Of a stretch of 64,000 bases of DNA, positions 1 to 9,814 are shown in pieces; the stretch's first letter is position 1; each line of letters starts with the position of its first letter. Position numbers and translations under genes: made by a program. A model generated the notes under the pieces. That model searched no databases and was not told the origin of the DNA. It was given only the letters and a program-made list of their open reading frames with translations. This DNA comes from Isochrysis galbana (taxonomy: Eukaryota; Haptophyta; Isochrysidales; Isochrysidaceae): the NCBI GenBank assembly GCA_018136815.1, contig CM030943.1, forward strand, positions 1,417,975-1,481,974, read 5' to 3'.

Positions 1-3000
1 CGGGGTGCCTAGGTACGACAGTTCCACTTCGTACCATTCGTCGTGGCGCCGGAGAAAGTATTCTCCATCTTTGTTTATGTAGATTTCTGGTGGCGGTGTT
101 GGTTCTGTTTCCGTCGCGTTGGGATCGTCTGATGTTTGGCTCGTTTTCGGTGTTGGTTGAAAGGTTGCGCTCCTGAGCACATCGGCATGGTCGATTATTA
201 GTTGCCACGAATCTAGAAATGATTGCTTATGTATGTATTCGCCCTTGAAACTGGCGTAGGTGTCGTTATTGGGGAAGCATTGTTCGCATTCCTCTTTTGT
301 AAAAGCGGTCGTGTCACCGTCTACGTATGTGTTATGAACCACATTACATTCTAGCGAGCTCCATAACTCTACCCAAAGGGGAGCTATGCTGGGTCCTCTT
401 ATGTTGGGGTTGTACCATATGGGCTGCGATAGCGCTCCCGCTTCGCTTAGGCTGAGTCGGACGACTGGGAGTGTACGGAAGGTTTCTAGTGCTTTTTTCC
501 AGAAGGTAGGGAGTCTACTTTTTCCGAATATACCGTCGGTTAGCCGGTGTGTTGGTATCGTTGAGATTACTGCCGCTCTGCCCAGCTTAGTTCGGCAGAA
601 CCACGCGTCGAGGATTTGTTTCCAGTTAGATTGTCGAGCGTCCAGATAGTTGAGGATCCATTTCGCACGTAGCGCTTTGACATGGTTGGGCCAGTCTAGG
701 AGCCCTAGACCTAGGTTGGGTCCGTTCGGGGTGTCTCCTTCCAATGGGGCTTCTGGGTGCTTAATCCATTGGAGTTTGCGTCCTGTCCTATGGTTTGTCC
801 ATAGGATTATGTCAGTCTGTTCTTTAAGGTGACGATGGAACCATTGGGGTGGGTCCAGTGTTTGGAGCCAGTAGCGGGGTATCGAGTATATGAGGAAGTT
901 TGCCACCTTAGTTTTTCCGAGGATGGAGAGCGATTTGGTGATGGGGGCGTACGCCGTTGTTCTCTTGGCTATCCTCTCTGCGAGTCTCCTCCAGAATCGT
1001 TTGATCGCATTGTGGTCTCCTAGTGGCACTCCTAATATGGTTGCGTAGTCGGTGGATTTGAGCCAGTTGAATTGTTTAAAGTCGCCTGGGGGGGATTTTC
1101 GGCGCAGGGAGCCCATTCGTAGCCCTTCGAATTTGGCTTCATTTGGTTTCCCGCATGAGGCCTTCGCGTATCTGTCGACCCATTTCAGGGCCCGTCGCAA
1201 GCTGTGATAGTCAGTTGTTAGCAGTTGCGTGTCGTCTGCGAATTGGCTTATTTTAATTTCGGCTCCGTTGATTATGATCCCGTTGATGTTGTCATCATTG
1301 TTGATCACTCGGGTGAGGGCCTCCGCCGTGAGGAGGAAGGCGAGCGGGGACAGCGGGCATCCTTGTGGGACGCCGCTACCTATGGCGAAGGGGAAGCTTC
1401 TGCCTCCATTGGTCTTGATGTATCGTATCGGTCGCGCGCTGGGGTTGGTCAGCGTCCTCGCGTATCTTTTGAAGTCTTCTCCGAATTTGAGGAGGTCTAG
1501 GGCGATGTGGTAAAAGGCCCAGCTCACCCTATCGAATGCTTTCTCCCAGTCGAGGGCTAGGAGGATGCCCGGGTCTCCCGATTCGTCCAAGTATGCCTTG
1601 GTGAGTTGTAGAAGGTGTGTGGCTTCGCCTATTAGACGTTTGGGCACGAAGCCTAGTTGGTCTTTAGAGATAATGTTGCCAATTACTATTTTGAGTCTAT
1701 TGGTGAGTATTTTAGCGAGTATTTTGTAGTCACTTTGGAGTAGTGTGATGGGCCTGTAGTTCCGGGGGTCTCGCGCGTCCCCTTTCTTAAATAGTAGTAT
1801 TATATCGCCCTCTCTCATGGTGTAGTGAAGTTCGCCAGTGGCGAGAGCTGTGTTGAGGAGTCTTAGAAAGTCGTGCTTGACGAGTGACTCGAAGTTAGCG
1901 TAGAATTCAGCTGGCAGAGCGTCGGGGCCAGCACTCTTTCCTGCTCCGATGCTGCGTATCGCCGTAGTTAGCTCCTCCATCTTGATGGCTCCCTCGAGTT
2001 GTAGTGAATCGCTAGGGGTGAGGGTGTGCCCCTTGAGCGCTTCTTCTAGGTCGGGGTCGCGGACATTGACTCTTTCCTGGTAGAGCCATTTGTAGTATTT
2101 TCTGAGTTGGTTTCGGATCTCGTCGTCGTTTGTGGTCGTGGGCCTGTCGGCTTCGCCGGGAGTTTCCCAGTTGTCTGTCATGAATAGCTCCGGTATGGCT
2201 TGGTTCGTTGTTTTGGATTGAAACCGGCGGAAGAATTCTTTTGTCATGCGTTCTTCGTGTTTTAGCGCATCAAAAGATGCCTTTCGCGTTGGAGTTCGCG
2301 TTGACCTGGCATATGCGATTGCCTCATTTAGCTCTCGCATTTTGTCGAGTTTGTGCGGGTTAGGTGATTCGTTGCCTAGTTCGATTCCGATGAGGGCGAG
2401 TTGTGTGATGAGGGGTGTGGTTGGTGAGGGGTCTTCCGTGTTTTTGGTGAGCCATAGAAGGTATGAAGCGACCGCTTTTTTGGCATTGTACCAGGCTTCT
2501 CCTAGGGTGTCGTCCGGCGTGTCCGCGCCTATGTTAGATTTCCAGAGGTGGGCTATCGTGGCTCTAATACGTTTGTCGTCGAGTAGGTCTAGGTTTATCC
2601 TTACGTCATATCTGCGGTCAGGGTTGTGTCCCGCCAAATCAAACGTCCCAAGTAGAGGGAGGTGGTCGGATGAGCCTTTCCCCGTGAATAGGGAAGGGTG
2701 CGGGCCTATCGTCTGCCAGGCTATCGTCGATCTGTGTGAGGGAGTGTACATGCGGTCTATTCTGGTATGTATGGTGTTGGATAGCCTAGTGAAGCCTCCG
2801 CTTCTGTGGCCGTTCGTGAGGGTGTGCGCGTCAACGAAGCCTAGTTTTTGCATGGTGTCCCGGAGTTGGACTCCTCCTACGTTGGTGTAGGTGGCCTCTT
2901 TCTGTTGTGCTCTCGTGTCTCGTTGGGCGTCTTCAACGCAGTTGAAGTCGCCTCCTATTATAGTGTTGAGTTCGGCTCCTATCCCGCTTTGTGCTAGGGT

Positions 3001-5283
3001 CTCTATTTGGGTCGTTCTGAGGTGTGGATTTGCGCTTAGGTATATTGATATCATTTCTATGTTGACGCCGTCTATCCTACACTGGACCTTGAGACATCTA
3101 CCTTCTATTAGTACTTCTGCCGTGTCCGGGAGAAGCTCCACTCTCGGGGATGAGTCGCGTATCGCGACTCCCACCCCGCTCGCCTGGTCTGCCTGGTTGG
3201 CCGGTGAGTGCACCATGTTCCATCCCATCGCTTTGGCGGTCATGCAAGTTCTGCTGTGAGAACCGTCCGTGTACGCGTGGAGCTCTTGCAAGAGGACTAT
3301 GTCGACCTTAGCTTTACGCGCCTGGGACAGAACCGAGCAAAGTGCTCCATTCCTGGTGCCGTTGATGTTGTAGGACGCAACTGTGATCGGTCCTTCACCT
3401 GGGTATCCAAGGGAGGAGTCGAACGTCTGCGCATATATGATGGCTGCATTGGGAAAGTATTTGTAGAGCTGGGCTGCAGCGCACTTGTGTAGGTAGAGGC
3501 ACTCCGGGCCTAGAACGCATGTGCCCCCCTTGGGGCGCTTGGCTAGCGGCAGCGTGTCCGCCTTTGGGAATGCGCAAGGCACGATGCAGACGCCGTCTAC
3601 CCATGCCTTCTCGTAGTTATGCGAGCGGTTGCAACGCTTTCCCTTGATGTTCATCGGGCATTTGCCCAAGGGGAATCGCGTGCACGCTCCGAGGGCGTCC
3701 GGGTTGATGGTGTCGTGGAGGGTCTTTTTGGGCGGTGCCAGCTGGCGTAGCTGGACGCGCATGAGGCGGGCTTCGCGTTCCTCTTCGCACGTGCATACGC
3801 GGAGCGGTGGTTTGAAAACTTGGGCGTACCCTCTGAAGTATCCTTTGCAGCCCTTTGGTCCCGCGTGGAGACTGAGGCTTTTGATGTCTCCTCCGAGTTC
3901 TTTGCAATCGCGGATCGCGTAGTCGAGCGGGTATGGTTTCCCCTTGATGTTGAGGAGAATTTTGCGCGGGAATTCGAAGGCCGTGAAGGATCCGTTCTTG
4001 GGCGCTACGTAGAGGTGGTATACTTCCTTTTTGCCTTGCGTGACAATGACGCCCTCGTTTGTGACGACCTTGGTGCGCTCTTGGTTGCCCTGTAGGTAGT
4101 GGAATCCTTGGTTCTCTACGGCTTTCGCCAGCGTGCTGAGCGTGATGAGGCTTTTCATCTCGAATTGGTAGTTGCGGACCACCAGGTGCGCGGAGACGTC
4201 TTTGAAGGCCGTGGCGAGCGCCTTGGAAGATGCTTGCGGGAGGTCCTTCGCTTTCTCGTTAAGAGTTTGGTACTTAAGGTTGATTGGTGCGTTGACACCG
4301 ATGGTTTGGAAACTCGTGGTGTTCTTGAACGTGTCGCGGAATTGATTAGCGCAGTCTGCAGTGACGAGAATTTCCCAGGGGCCCGAGGCGCTCTTTGAAA
4401 TGAAGTCGGGTTCGAGATCTACGCCTTCAAGACGGTTGAGGTGGGCCACGATCGCACTGAGCGCTGCCTCGTCTTTGACGTTGATGTCGCGGTCGGTGGA
4501 CGAGAAGGTGATGATGATTTTATCCGTAATGTTGAAGGCGAGTGGCTCTAGCTCTTGTTCGATGCCTTCAGTGTCGTCCATCTGGAGGCAGGCGGTGAGG
4601 GTGGGTGGGTTAGGAGAGTGTGTGTGGTAGGTCTTGGGGCGCATAGTGCTCCCTTCCTGGTGTGTTCGGTCCGGCGCAGCTGCGACGGGTTCGTGTTGTT
4701 TCCTAGCTCGTTTGGTGTGTGTTGTATTGTCCCCTTTTGGGGCAGTGGCCGGCTTGGTCTCTTGTGGTGTGCGTGACAATGGCTGGCGACCCGCCGCTCG
4801 TGGCGTGGGAGGGGGTGTCGAGTGGCTCTGGTGTCTCTGGTTGTAGTGCTCCTTGGGGTCTGTCAGACAAATCCGACTCTTGATGCACCCTGTTGTGCAC
4901 CATACTGGCTGTTCTCCCCTTGGGGTTGGTGTTGTGTCTGGCCAGGCCTGTGCCTCGTGCTTGTGCACGAGGTCAGTGCCGCGGCGGTGTAGGGGCCCAG
5001 CCGTGAGGCTTTCCCTATGGGGTGCGGCTTGTAGCCGGCTTGGTTCGTATGGTGGCTGGCCAATGCTGGCTGGGAGGTGGTGAGGATTGTGTGGGCCATG
5101 CTGGCCATGGTGAGCCTGCTGGTTCTCGGCTTTCTGGGGTCGGCACGGGGCGAGCCTCGTGCGTACCTGGGTCAGTGGGGCGCCCTCTCGCGGGCGCTTC
5201 AGTTGCGCGGCGTCCAGCATTGCCTGGTCGTCCGGTGTGGCGGGGGTGACGGTGGAGGGGGAGGGGAGCGACGCGCGCTCCAT
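1..5283 (-). CDS. Fused Gag-like / AP-endonuclease / reverse transcriptase polyprotein of the family A LINE (partial, C-terminus off window)
   Basis: One frame of 1,761 codons runs from ATG at 5283 to base 1; I read all triplets of this frame and saw no stop. Residues 1-520 are a Pro/Gln/His-rich Gag-like region. Residues about 530-600 hold two CCCH-type fingers (C-x7-C-x8-C-x3-H, then a second ending C-x5-C-x3-H). The EEP/APE-type endonuclease starts near residue 633 (VASYNINGTRNG), with GGDFNCVED near 774, RIDRMY and SDHLPLL near 870. Reverse transcriptase follows with FKKGDARDPRNYRPI near 1165, GVPQGCPLSPL near 1303 and the catalytic QFADDT near 1349. A C-terminal region with GALSQPIWYNP continues to the window edge. 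Reverse transcription and target nicking are inferred from family knowledge. The fused arrangement contrasts with family B, where ORF1 and ORF2 are separate. Confidence 0.9.
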   Translation of the reverse strand, partial: MERASLPSPSTVTPATPDDQAMLDAAQLKRPREGAPLTQVRTRLAPCRPQKAENQQAHHGQHGPHNPHHLPASIGQPPYEPSRLQAAPHRESLTAGPLHRRGTDLVHKHEAQAWPDTTPTPRGEQPVWCTTGCIKSRICLTDPKEHYNQRHQSHSTPPPTPRAAGRQPLSRTPQETKPATAPKGDNTTHTKRARKQHEPVAAAPDRTHQEGSTMRPKTYHTHSPNPPTLTACLQMDDTEGIEQELEPLAFNITDKIIITFSSTDRDINVKDEAALSAIVAHLNRLEGVDLEPDFISKSASGPWEILVTADCANQFRDTFKNTTSFQTIGVNAPINLKYQTLNEKAKDLPQASSKALATAFKDVSAHLVVRNYQFEMKSLITLSTLAKAVENQGFHYLQGNQERTKVVTNEGVIVTQGKKEVYHLYVAPKNGSFTAFEFPRKILLNIKGKPYPLDYAIRDCKELGGDIKSLSLHAGPKGCKGYFRGYAQVFKPPLRVCTCEEEREARLMRVQLRQLAPPKKTLHDTINPDALGACTRFPLGKCPMNIKGKRCNRSHNYEKAWVDGVCIVPCAFPKADTLPLAKRPKGGTCVLGPECLYLHKCAAAQLYKYFPNAAIIYAQTFDSSLGYPGEGPITVASYNINGTRNGALCSVLSQARKAKVDIVLLQELHAYTDGSHSRTCMTAKAMGWNMVHSPANQADQASGVGVAIRDSSPRVELLPDTAEVLIEGRCLKVQCRIDGVNIEMISIYLSANPHLRTTQIETLAQSGIGAELNTIIGGDFNCVEDAQRDTRAQQKEATYTNVGGVQLRDTMQKLGFVDAHTLTNGHRSGGFTRLSNTIHTRIDRMYTPSHRSTIAWQTIGPHPSLFTGKGSSDHLPLLGTFDLAGHNPDRRYDVRINLDLLDDKRIRATIAHLWKSNIGADTPDDTLGEAWYNAKKAVASYLLWLTKNTEDPSPTTPLITQLALIGIELGNESPNPHKLDKMRELNEAIAYARSTRTPTRKASFDALKHEERMTKEFFRRFQSKTTNQAIPELFMTDNWETPGEADRPTTTNDDEIRNQLRKYYKWLYQERVNVRDPDLEEALKGHTLTPSDSLQLEGAIKMEELTTAIRSIGAGKSAGPDALPAEFYANFESLVKHDFLRLLNTALATGELHYTMREGDIILLFKKGDARDPRNYRPITLLQSDYKILAKILTNRLKIVIGNIISKDQLGFVPKRLIGEATHLLQLTKAYLDESGDPGILLALDWEKAFDRVSWAFYHIALDLLKFGEDFKRYARTLTNPSARPIRYIKTNGGRSFPFAIGSGVPQGCPLSPLAFLLTAEALTRVINNDDNINGIIINGAEIKISQFADDTQLLTTDYHSLRRALKWVDRYAKASCGKPNEAKFEGLRMGSLRRKSPPGDFKQFNWLKSTDYATILGVPLGDHNAIKRFWRRLAERIAKRTTAYAPITKSLSILGKTKVANFLIYSIPRYWLQTLDPPQWFHRHLKEQTDIILWTNHRTGRKLQWIKHPEAPLEGDTPNGPNLGLGLLDWPNHVKALRAKWILNYLDARQSNWKQILDAWFCRTKLGRAAVISTIPTHRLTDGIFGKSRLPTFWKKALETFRTLPVVRLSLSEAGALSQPIWYNPNIRGPSIAPLWVELWSSLECNVVHNTYVDGDTTAFTKEECEQCFPNNDTYASFKGEYIHKQSFLDSWQLIIDHADVLRSATFQPTPKTSQTSDDPNATETEPTPPPEIYINKDGEYFLRRHDEWYEVELSYLGTP

Positions 5284-5287
5284 GACC

Positions 5288-5305
5288 CTATCGTTTTAAC
5301 GATAG
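5288..5305 (-). promoter_or_regulatory. 5' terminal hairpin leader of LINE
   Basis: CTATCGTT-AA-AACGATAG (coding sense) lies immediately before GGTC-ATG. The same block lies just inside the 5' end of the copy at 49933-49950 (perfect 18-base palindrome) and at 34005-34018. A weaker version (AACTAT-TGTT-ATAGTT) begins family B copies. Conservation at the extreme 5' end suggests an RNA hairpin or a promoter element; the role is inference. Confidence 0.6.
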
Positions 5306-5307
5306 TT

Positions 5308-6017
5308 GTCGCCCATACCCATATACCCACGACGCCACGCCTCCACGCCTTGATCGGTCTCTAAATCAACGCGGCCTTCACAGTCTTCAATAATGAAGTC
5401 TTTTAATCAGAAAATGAAAGTGTGGGGGGATGGGGAGTGGGGGATCTCAACAGGAGGTTCGCGCCGCTATGAGCTATGAGGGGGATGCAGGCGCACACGC
5501 CTCAGCAAGCGCGAGACGGAGAACGAGGCTAGAAGCTACTCGTGCTCGTGCTCCCTGTCGCACACCCCGCCGGCGCTCGACGAGGGAGAGGGAGAGAGGA
5601 GCGCGCGCCTTAAGACTCCAGAAGACATCATGTTGGACCAGAATGGTTGGTCCAATCTCAATCTCCACTCTCCACTCAGTCAGCAGCTACTTTGCCACTA
5701 TGCCTCCCGCTCTTTGCGCTGGATGTGTCGAAGGTCGAGCCAGATTGCCAGAAAGCTGACCACGATGATGACGACGCAATATAACGCCGCTTCCAGGTGG
5801 AGGAATGCGACCGTGCCAAAAATGACCGTGATCGGAACGGCAACGAAAGCCGTCCGGTTGCGCGACCCACCCGGATACAATACAATAAAAGAAAGAAAGG
5901 GAGAGCCCTAAAATGTAGATTGTGTGAGTGGAAGGGTTGCCCTCTCTGCTCACTTCAGAAAGAATGAGAGAGTTGGGGGGGGGGGGGAGCGCGTTGAGAA
6001 AGGAAGTCGGGGAGTAA
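5308..6017. other. Intergenic stretch with a possible small membrane-protein exon
   Basis: Between the LINE 5' end and the next gene. On the minus strand, 5698-5910 is open for 70 codons after an acceptor-like CTACATTTTAG and encodes two hydrophobic segments (around TAFVAVPITVIFGTVAF and ALYCVVIIVVSFLAIW) and a basic tail. It contains no methionine, so it would have to be a last exon; no upstream exon was found. A G run of about 13 bases lies at 5974-5987. Nothing else is recognised. Confidence 0.3.
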
Positions 6018-8432
6018 ATGCTGCCTCTGTGCGGTCCACTACGCGAGGGTCGCACCGACCTGCGTGCGCTCGACCCCCCCCAGTGGTGCTCCTCCGACCC
6101 CCTCCGCCGGCTGCACCCCGCCACATGTGAGGCTTCCTTCCTCTCCATCGAGGAGGAAGGCTTGCGTGCGGTTCACAGCTGCGTACACTGCACTGACTGC
6201 GGCAAGGGAGGTGGGCCAGCATGCAAGGCTGCGCTCCACAGGATAGAGTGCACCGACGAGGCCGACGCGCCGCACGCCTCACCGCCACAACGATCTGCAC
6301 CACCGCCGCCGCCACCCTCGCCCTTGCCTCGAGTGAGCAGTTGCGACAGTCTGCCAGGAGGCCTCATTGATGTGCGGTCACTGGATCCTCCCGCTTGGTG
6401 CTATGATGCCCCAGCAAGCCTTCGGAACCGAGCGATATGTGAAGGGTATGGGGTTGTTGCCGTCGACGCCTCGTCAACTACATATAGGCTGTGCGAATAT
6501 TGCCCAAACTGTAGCCCCCATGGTGGTCCGACGTGCACTTTATCATCATTGGCGCTTCCGTGTAGCTTGATTAATGATCCGTTGTACCCACCGCCGCCAC
6601 CACCTCCACTGCCTCTGCCATCTCTTAGCCCTACGACCGCTCAGCGATCTCCCCCACTATCTCCTTCTCCTGGTCCACCATCGCCACGGCAAGCGTCAGC
6701 CGAATTCTGCGCTTCCGTTGGGCAACTCACCAACCTTGGCGTGCTCAACGCGTGGTGCTACAATGCGCCGGGGAGCTTGCTGAGCGCCGAGAGCTGTGGA
6801 TCTTACTACGGGATTGTTGCCGCGAACGCCTCGTCAACCACGTACAAATTGTGCGAATATTGCCCGAATTGCAGTTGGCGGAGAGGGCCAACGTGCAGAT
6901 TGACCGGTGTGCAGCATACTTGTACGGAGGTACCACGTTCGCCGTCTCCAGCGCATCGGCCGCCGCCACCTTTGCCGCCACCACCACCTTCGCCTACGCC
7001 GCTACCTGTGCCCAACCCATCGCCTGAGGCCATTCCGTTTCCGCCACCACGTCCACCAACACCGCCGCCCGCGAGCTGCACCGAAATACTGCTTGAGAAA
7101 AGCGACGTGCGTAAGCTCGATCCTAGCGCATGGTGTTTCTCTGCGCCAGGCAGTCTTCTAAGCGCTGAAGCGTGCGAGTCGTACTACACGACAGTTTCAG
7201 AGGATGCGACTTCCCAAGTAATTCGGCTATGCGAGTTCTGCAAGGATTGCAGTTGGGAGGGCGGTCCGATGTGCAAGGCGACGGGTGCTGAGTATACATG
7301 CTACCCCGCACCTGCACCTCCACCGCGGGCACCCCTTTGTTCAGCAGAGGCGCGCACTTTCGCCGTGCCCCTTATCCTTGACACAGACCTCTCTATCGAC
7401 GTCGACGACGTGGGCGCAGTCTGTCTCGCTCACGCTCTCGCTGATCGGTGCGAAGCTCGAATCCTCTCCATGGTGCACAACACCGGATTGCCGAATGGCG
7501 CAGCAGGCCTTTCGGTGCTGAACGAATTTTACGGCCGAGGCTACTTGCCCATCGGGGCGTACCGTGGCCCTGTAGGCAATCCTGAGCTCACTAAGCAGCC
7601 ACGCTGGACGAACCGTGGGCGTGGGCGGTACGTAGATGACATTGTTGCAGGCTGGTCTCGGGGCAATCGAACGGCCAATGGCACTGAAGTGCCCGATGCC
7701 GTGGATGTGCTGCGCGCCTCACTCGCTGATGCAAAGGATGGCTCGGTCGTGTATGTGAGCGTAGGTCATCTCACAAACCTGGAGGCACTAGTCGAGTCGG
7801 CGGCGAATTTCGCGGGAGATGGGCGCCCTAGCGGCAGGGAGCTGATTCGTACCAAAGTGAAGCGGCTGCTCCTCATGGGTGGGCGTACATTCTCCACCAC
7901 TGCAGTGGAGTGGAATTTTGGCGGTTGCGGTGGTGGCTGTGGTCCTTACGACAACCTGGGCAACATAACGTACACGGCGCTCGTGGGGTGGCCGACAAGC
8001 GTGCCCATCTCGTTCCTCGGCTTCGAGGCAGGGTTGAACGTTGGGACAGGAGGCTTCTTCATCCGGGACCCGCCTCCCTTTGAGACGCCTTGCGGTGAGG
8101 CGTACCGTCTGTTTTGCTCTAGACTGAGCGGCTGGTGTGGCGGCTCAGGTCGCTCCTCTTGGGACCCGATGACAGTCCTATACGGGGTCCGTGGCAATAC
8201 GGGTGGCAGGTTTCGTCGGGAGGTTGGCACGATGATCGTCAATCCTATCTCTGGAGCAAATGACTGGGTGCCATCTGAGAACCAATCTCAACCAGCGGAC
8301 AATCCAGCCTCGCAAGAAAACCTTATCCTCAATGTGCAACGTTGGGGTGGCGAGATAGGACGGGAAATCGACGCGCTATTGCGCGAACCGCCCGCGCGCG
8401 CCGAGGACAGCACCAACGATGAAATCGAGTAG
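6018..8432 (+). CDS. Four Cys-rich modules linked by Pro-rich spacers to a nucleoside-hydrolase-like domain
   Basis: 804 codons, no intron seen. Four related modules of about 73 residues start near residues 5, 109, 231 and 354. Each carries the pattern LDPxxWC, APxSL, C, LCEYCxNCS, GGPTC and a final C; Pro/Ser linkers separate them. From about residue 446 the protein matches the inosine-uridine nucleoside hydrolase fold: LILDTD plus DVDD for calcium and ribose binding, then LLMGG followed by EWNFGG. At the usual catalytic HDP position the sequence reads SWDPMTVLY, so the His appears replaced by Trp and activity is uncertain. Many paired cysteines suggest a secreted or wall protein, yet the frame opens with MLPLC, an in-frame TAA sits at 6015 and no signal peptide is visible; an upstream exon may be missing from this reading. 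The first module is the most divergent. Confidence 0.75.
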   Translation: MLPLCGPLREGRTDLRALDPPQWCSSDPLRRLHPATCEASFLSIEEEGLRAVHSCVHCTDCGKGGGPACKAALHRIECTDEADAPHASPPQRSAPPPPPPSPLPRVSSCDSLPGGLIDVRSLDPPAWCYDAPASLRNRAICEGYGVVAVDASSTTYRLCEYCPNCSPHGGPTCTLSSLALPCSLINDPLYPPPPPPPLPLPSLSPTTAQRSPPLSPSPGPPSPRQASAEFCASVGQLTNLGVLNAWCYNAPGSLLSAESCGSYYGIVAANASSTTYKLCEYCPNCSWRRGPTCRLTGVQHTCTEVPRSPSPAHRPPPPLPPPPPSPTPLPVPNPSPEAIPFPPPRPPTPPPASCTEILLEKSDVRKLDPSAWCFSAPGSLLSAEACESYYTTVSEDATSQVIRLCEFCKDCSWEGGPMCKATGAEYTCYPAPAPPPRAPLCSAEARTFAVPLILDTDLSIDVDDVGAVCLAHALADRCEARILSMVHNTGLPNGAAGLSVLNEFYGRGYLPIGAYRGPVGNPELTKQPRWTNRGRGRYVDDIVAGWSRGNRTANGTEVPDAVDVLRASLADAKDGSVVYVSVGHLTNLEALVESAANFAGDGRPSGRELIRTKVKRLLLMGGRTFSTTAVEWNFGGCGGGCGPYDNLGNITYTALVGWPTSVPISFLGFEAGLNVGTGGFFIRDPPPFETPCGEAYRLFCSRLSGWCGGSGRSSWDPMTVLYGVRGNTGGRFRREVGTMIVNPISGANDWVPSENQSQPADNPASQENLILNVQRWGGEIGREIDALLREPPARAEDSTNDEIE

Positions 8433-8722
8433 CTAGATACGTAGAGATGGCAGAGTAGCTAGATATTCGGAGAATTGCTACGCTCCACACTTGCTGCAGA
8501 CCAAGTGTCATTTCATCGTATAAATTCCCTCACTCATCCCCCATCATCATATACTCTAGCCGAGGACGGCACCAACGATGAAGTCGAGTAGCTAGCTAGA
8601 TACTTAGAAATGACAGAGTAGCTAGATATCCGCATCTGCTACGCCCTACACTTGCTACAACCCAAGTTTCATTTCATCGTGTAAATTTCCTAATTACTCA
8701 TCCCCCCCATCATAATCATCGT
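8400..8722. repeat. Tandem duplication of the 3' end of the nucleoside-hydrolase gene
   Basis: The last ten codons plus stop (from GCCGAGGACAGCACCAACG) and about 130 bases of 3' flank at 8400-8560 recur immediately at 8561-8722 with scattered substitutions (a CTAG insertion in GTAGCTAG-CTAG, A-to-G changes). The copy includes a second, non-functional stop-codon context. It probably arose by unequal crossing over or replication slippage. Confidence 0.85.
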
Positions 8723-9814
8723 CATTTGCATTTGCCCGCGACGCTAGCTATTAGGAGCAGCAGACAGCAAGATGTCTGCGTGCAAGGGGTGGTGTTGGGA
8801 GGCGGCGACCAATGCCGTCGCATCCTCTGTTCTCAGCTAGAGTATATCCTATATCTTCATACTCATACTTTAGACCTAGGCGGATGCGCATGAGGCGAGA
8901 AGCGTTCACTTGGTCCCACCTCCATGTTCGTTCAGACTCATACCCCAGAAGTACCACTTTGGACTTTGGCAATGTTATTGGCGAATAGCGAATAGGAGGA
9001 GAGCGCGCTATTCTAGATTCGTCTGGACTATGCCGGCGAAGGTGAGGTGTGAGTCGGCCTCGCGACGTTGGCTGATGTTACGGCTGGCATCGCCGACGCG
9101 ATAATACCGTCGAGGTGGCTTGGTATTGGTACTGGTACACCCGTAAGGCATAGGGCGCATATATGTGCCAAGCAGGCTGTCCCCTTCGATCAAGGTCTGC
9201 ATCAGAGGCTACGATCGACATCGTCCTCCATTGGTGTGGCGCCAGGCTCCTTGTATAAGTAGAGGCCAATGGGGCCTCGCGCCCCCCTCCCTCCATCGCA
9301 GATACTTGGTGGGCTTGCACAACCATCCTCAGCCTCCACCCTCCGCCTTCTTTCTGGCAGGGGTTGAGGTTCCATGGCGACCAATCATAAGATTAGTGTT
9401 GTGTGTGATCGAGATGAGGGCGTTGGCTATGGGACCCCTCGGAAAGGGCGGAGCATAGAAGTTTAGCGGACACCTTGAAGAATTTTTGCCACCGTATGCC
9501 ATCATCCACCACGATGTGGCGCATGCCTACGGTTGTTGCACTTGAGTACCTGCTGTCATACCCATTACACTACGGATCTGCGCCACCAGGGATGTACACA
9601 GCACAACGACAAACCAAATCACGCAAATGGTCAACCACACGCCAAAAAGATTGTGCTCAAGATGAGCCGTTGTTATGGCCGGCCGGTCACAAGGTAACGA
9701 AGCAAACTGGATACACACATAAGCACATCCAAAGCCAGCGCGACAGAGGGGCTTTTTTTCGTGCGTATTGAATCCGGCCTTCTCTAGCTGTCGGCGGACA
9801 AATGAGCAGGGCGC
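8723..9814. other. Intergenic region with one dispersed repeat copy
   Basis: No gene could be supported. At about 9250-9375 there is a copy of a GC-rich repeat (TATAAGTAGAGGCCAATGGG, then GCCCCCCTCCCTCCATCGC and CAGGGGTTGAGG) that recurs in diverged form at 14170-14300. The rest shows only short chance frames. Confidence 0.5.

Larger units (their letters stand above)
1..5307 (-). mobile_element. LINE-like non-LTR retrotransposon, family A, 5'-complete, 3' end outside window
   Basis: The element reads right to left. Its 5' end is placed at about 5307, where homology to the other copies here (49952, 34022, 25829, 45670) stops. It starts with a very short leader (about 24 bases before the ATG) containing the near-palindrome CTATCGTTTTAACGATAG at 5288-5305. 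One open frame covers everything from the ATG to the window edge. This is the least damaged copy in the window: no stop or frameshift was found in the 1,761 codons visible, so it may be a recent or still active insertion. The 3' untranslated region and target duplication lie outside the window. Confidence 0.9.

Noticed and set aside
3208-4630. Several plus-strand frames
   Set aside because: They lie opposite the continuous LINE polyprotein frame and have no independent features.
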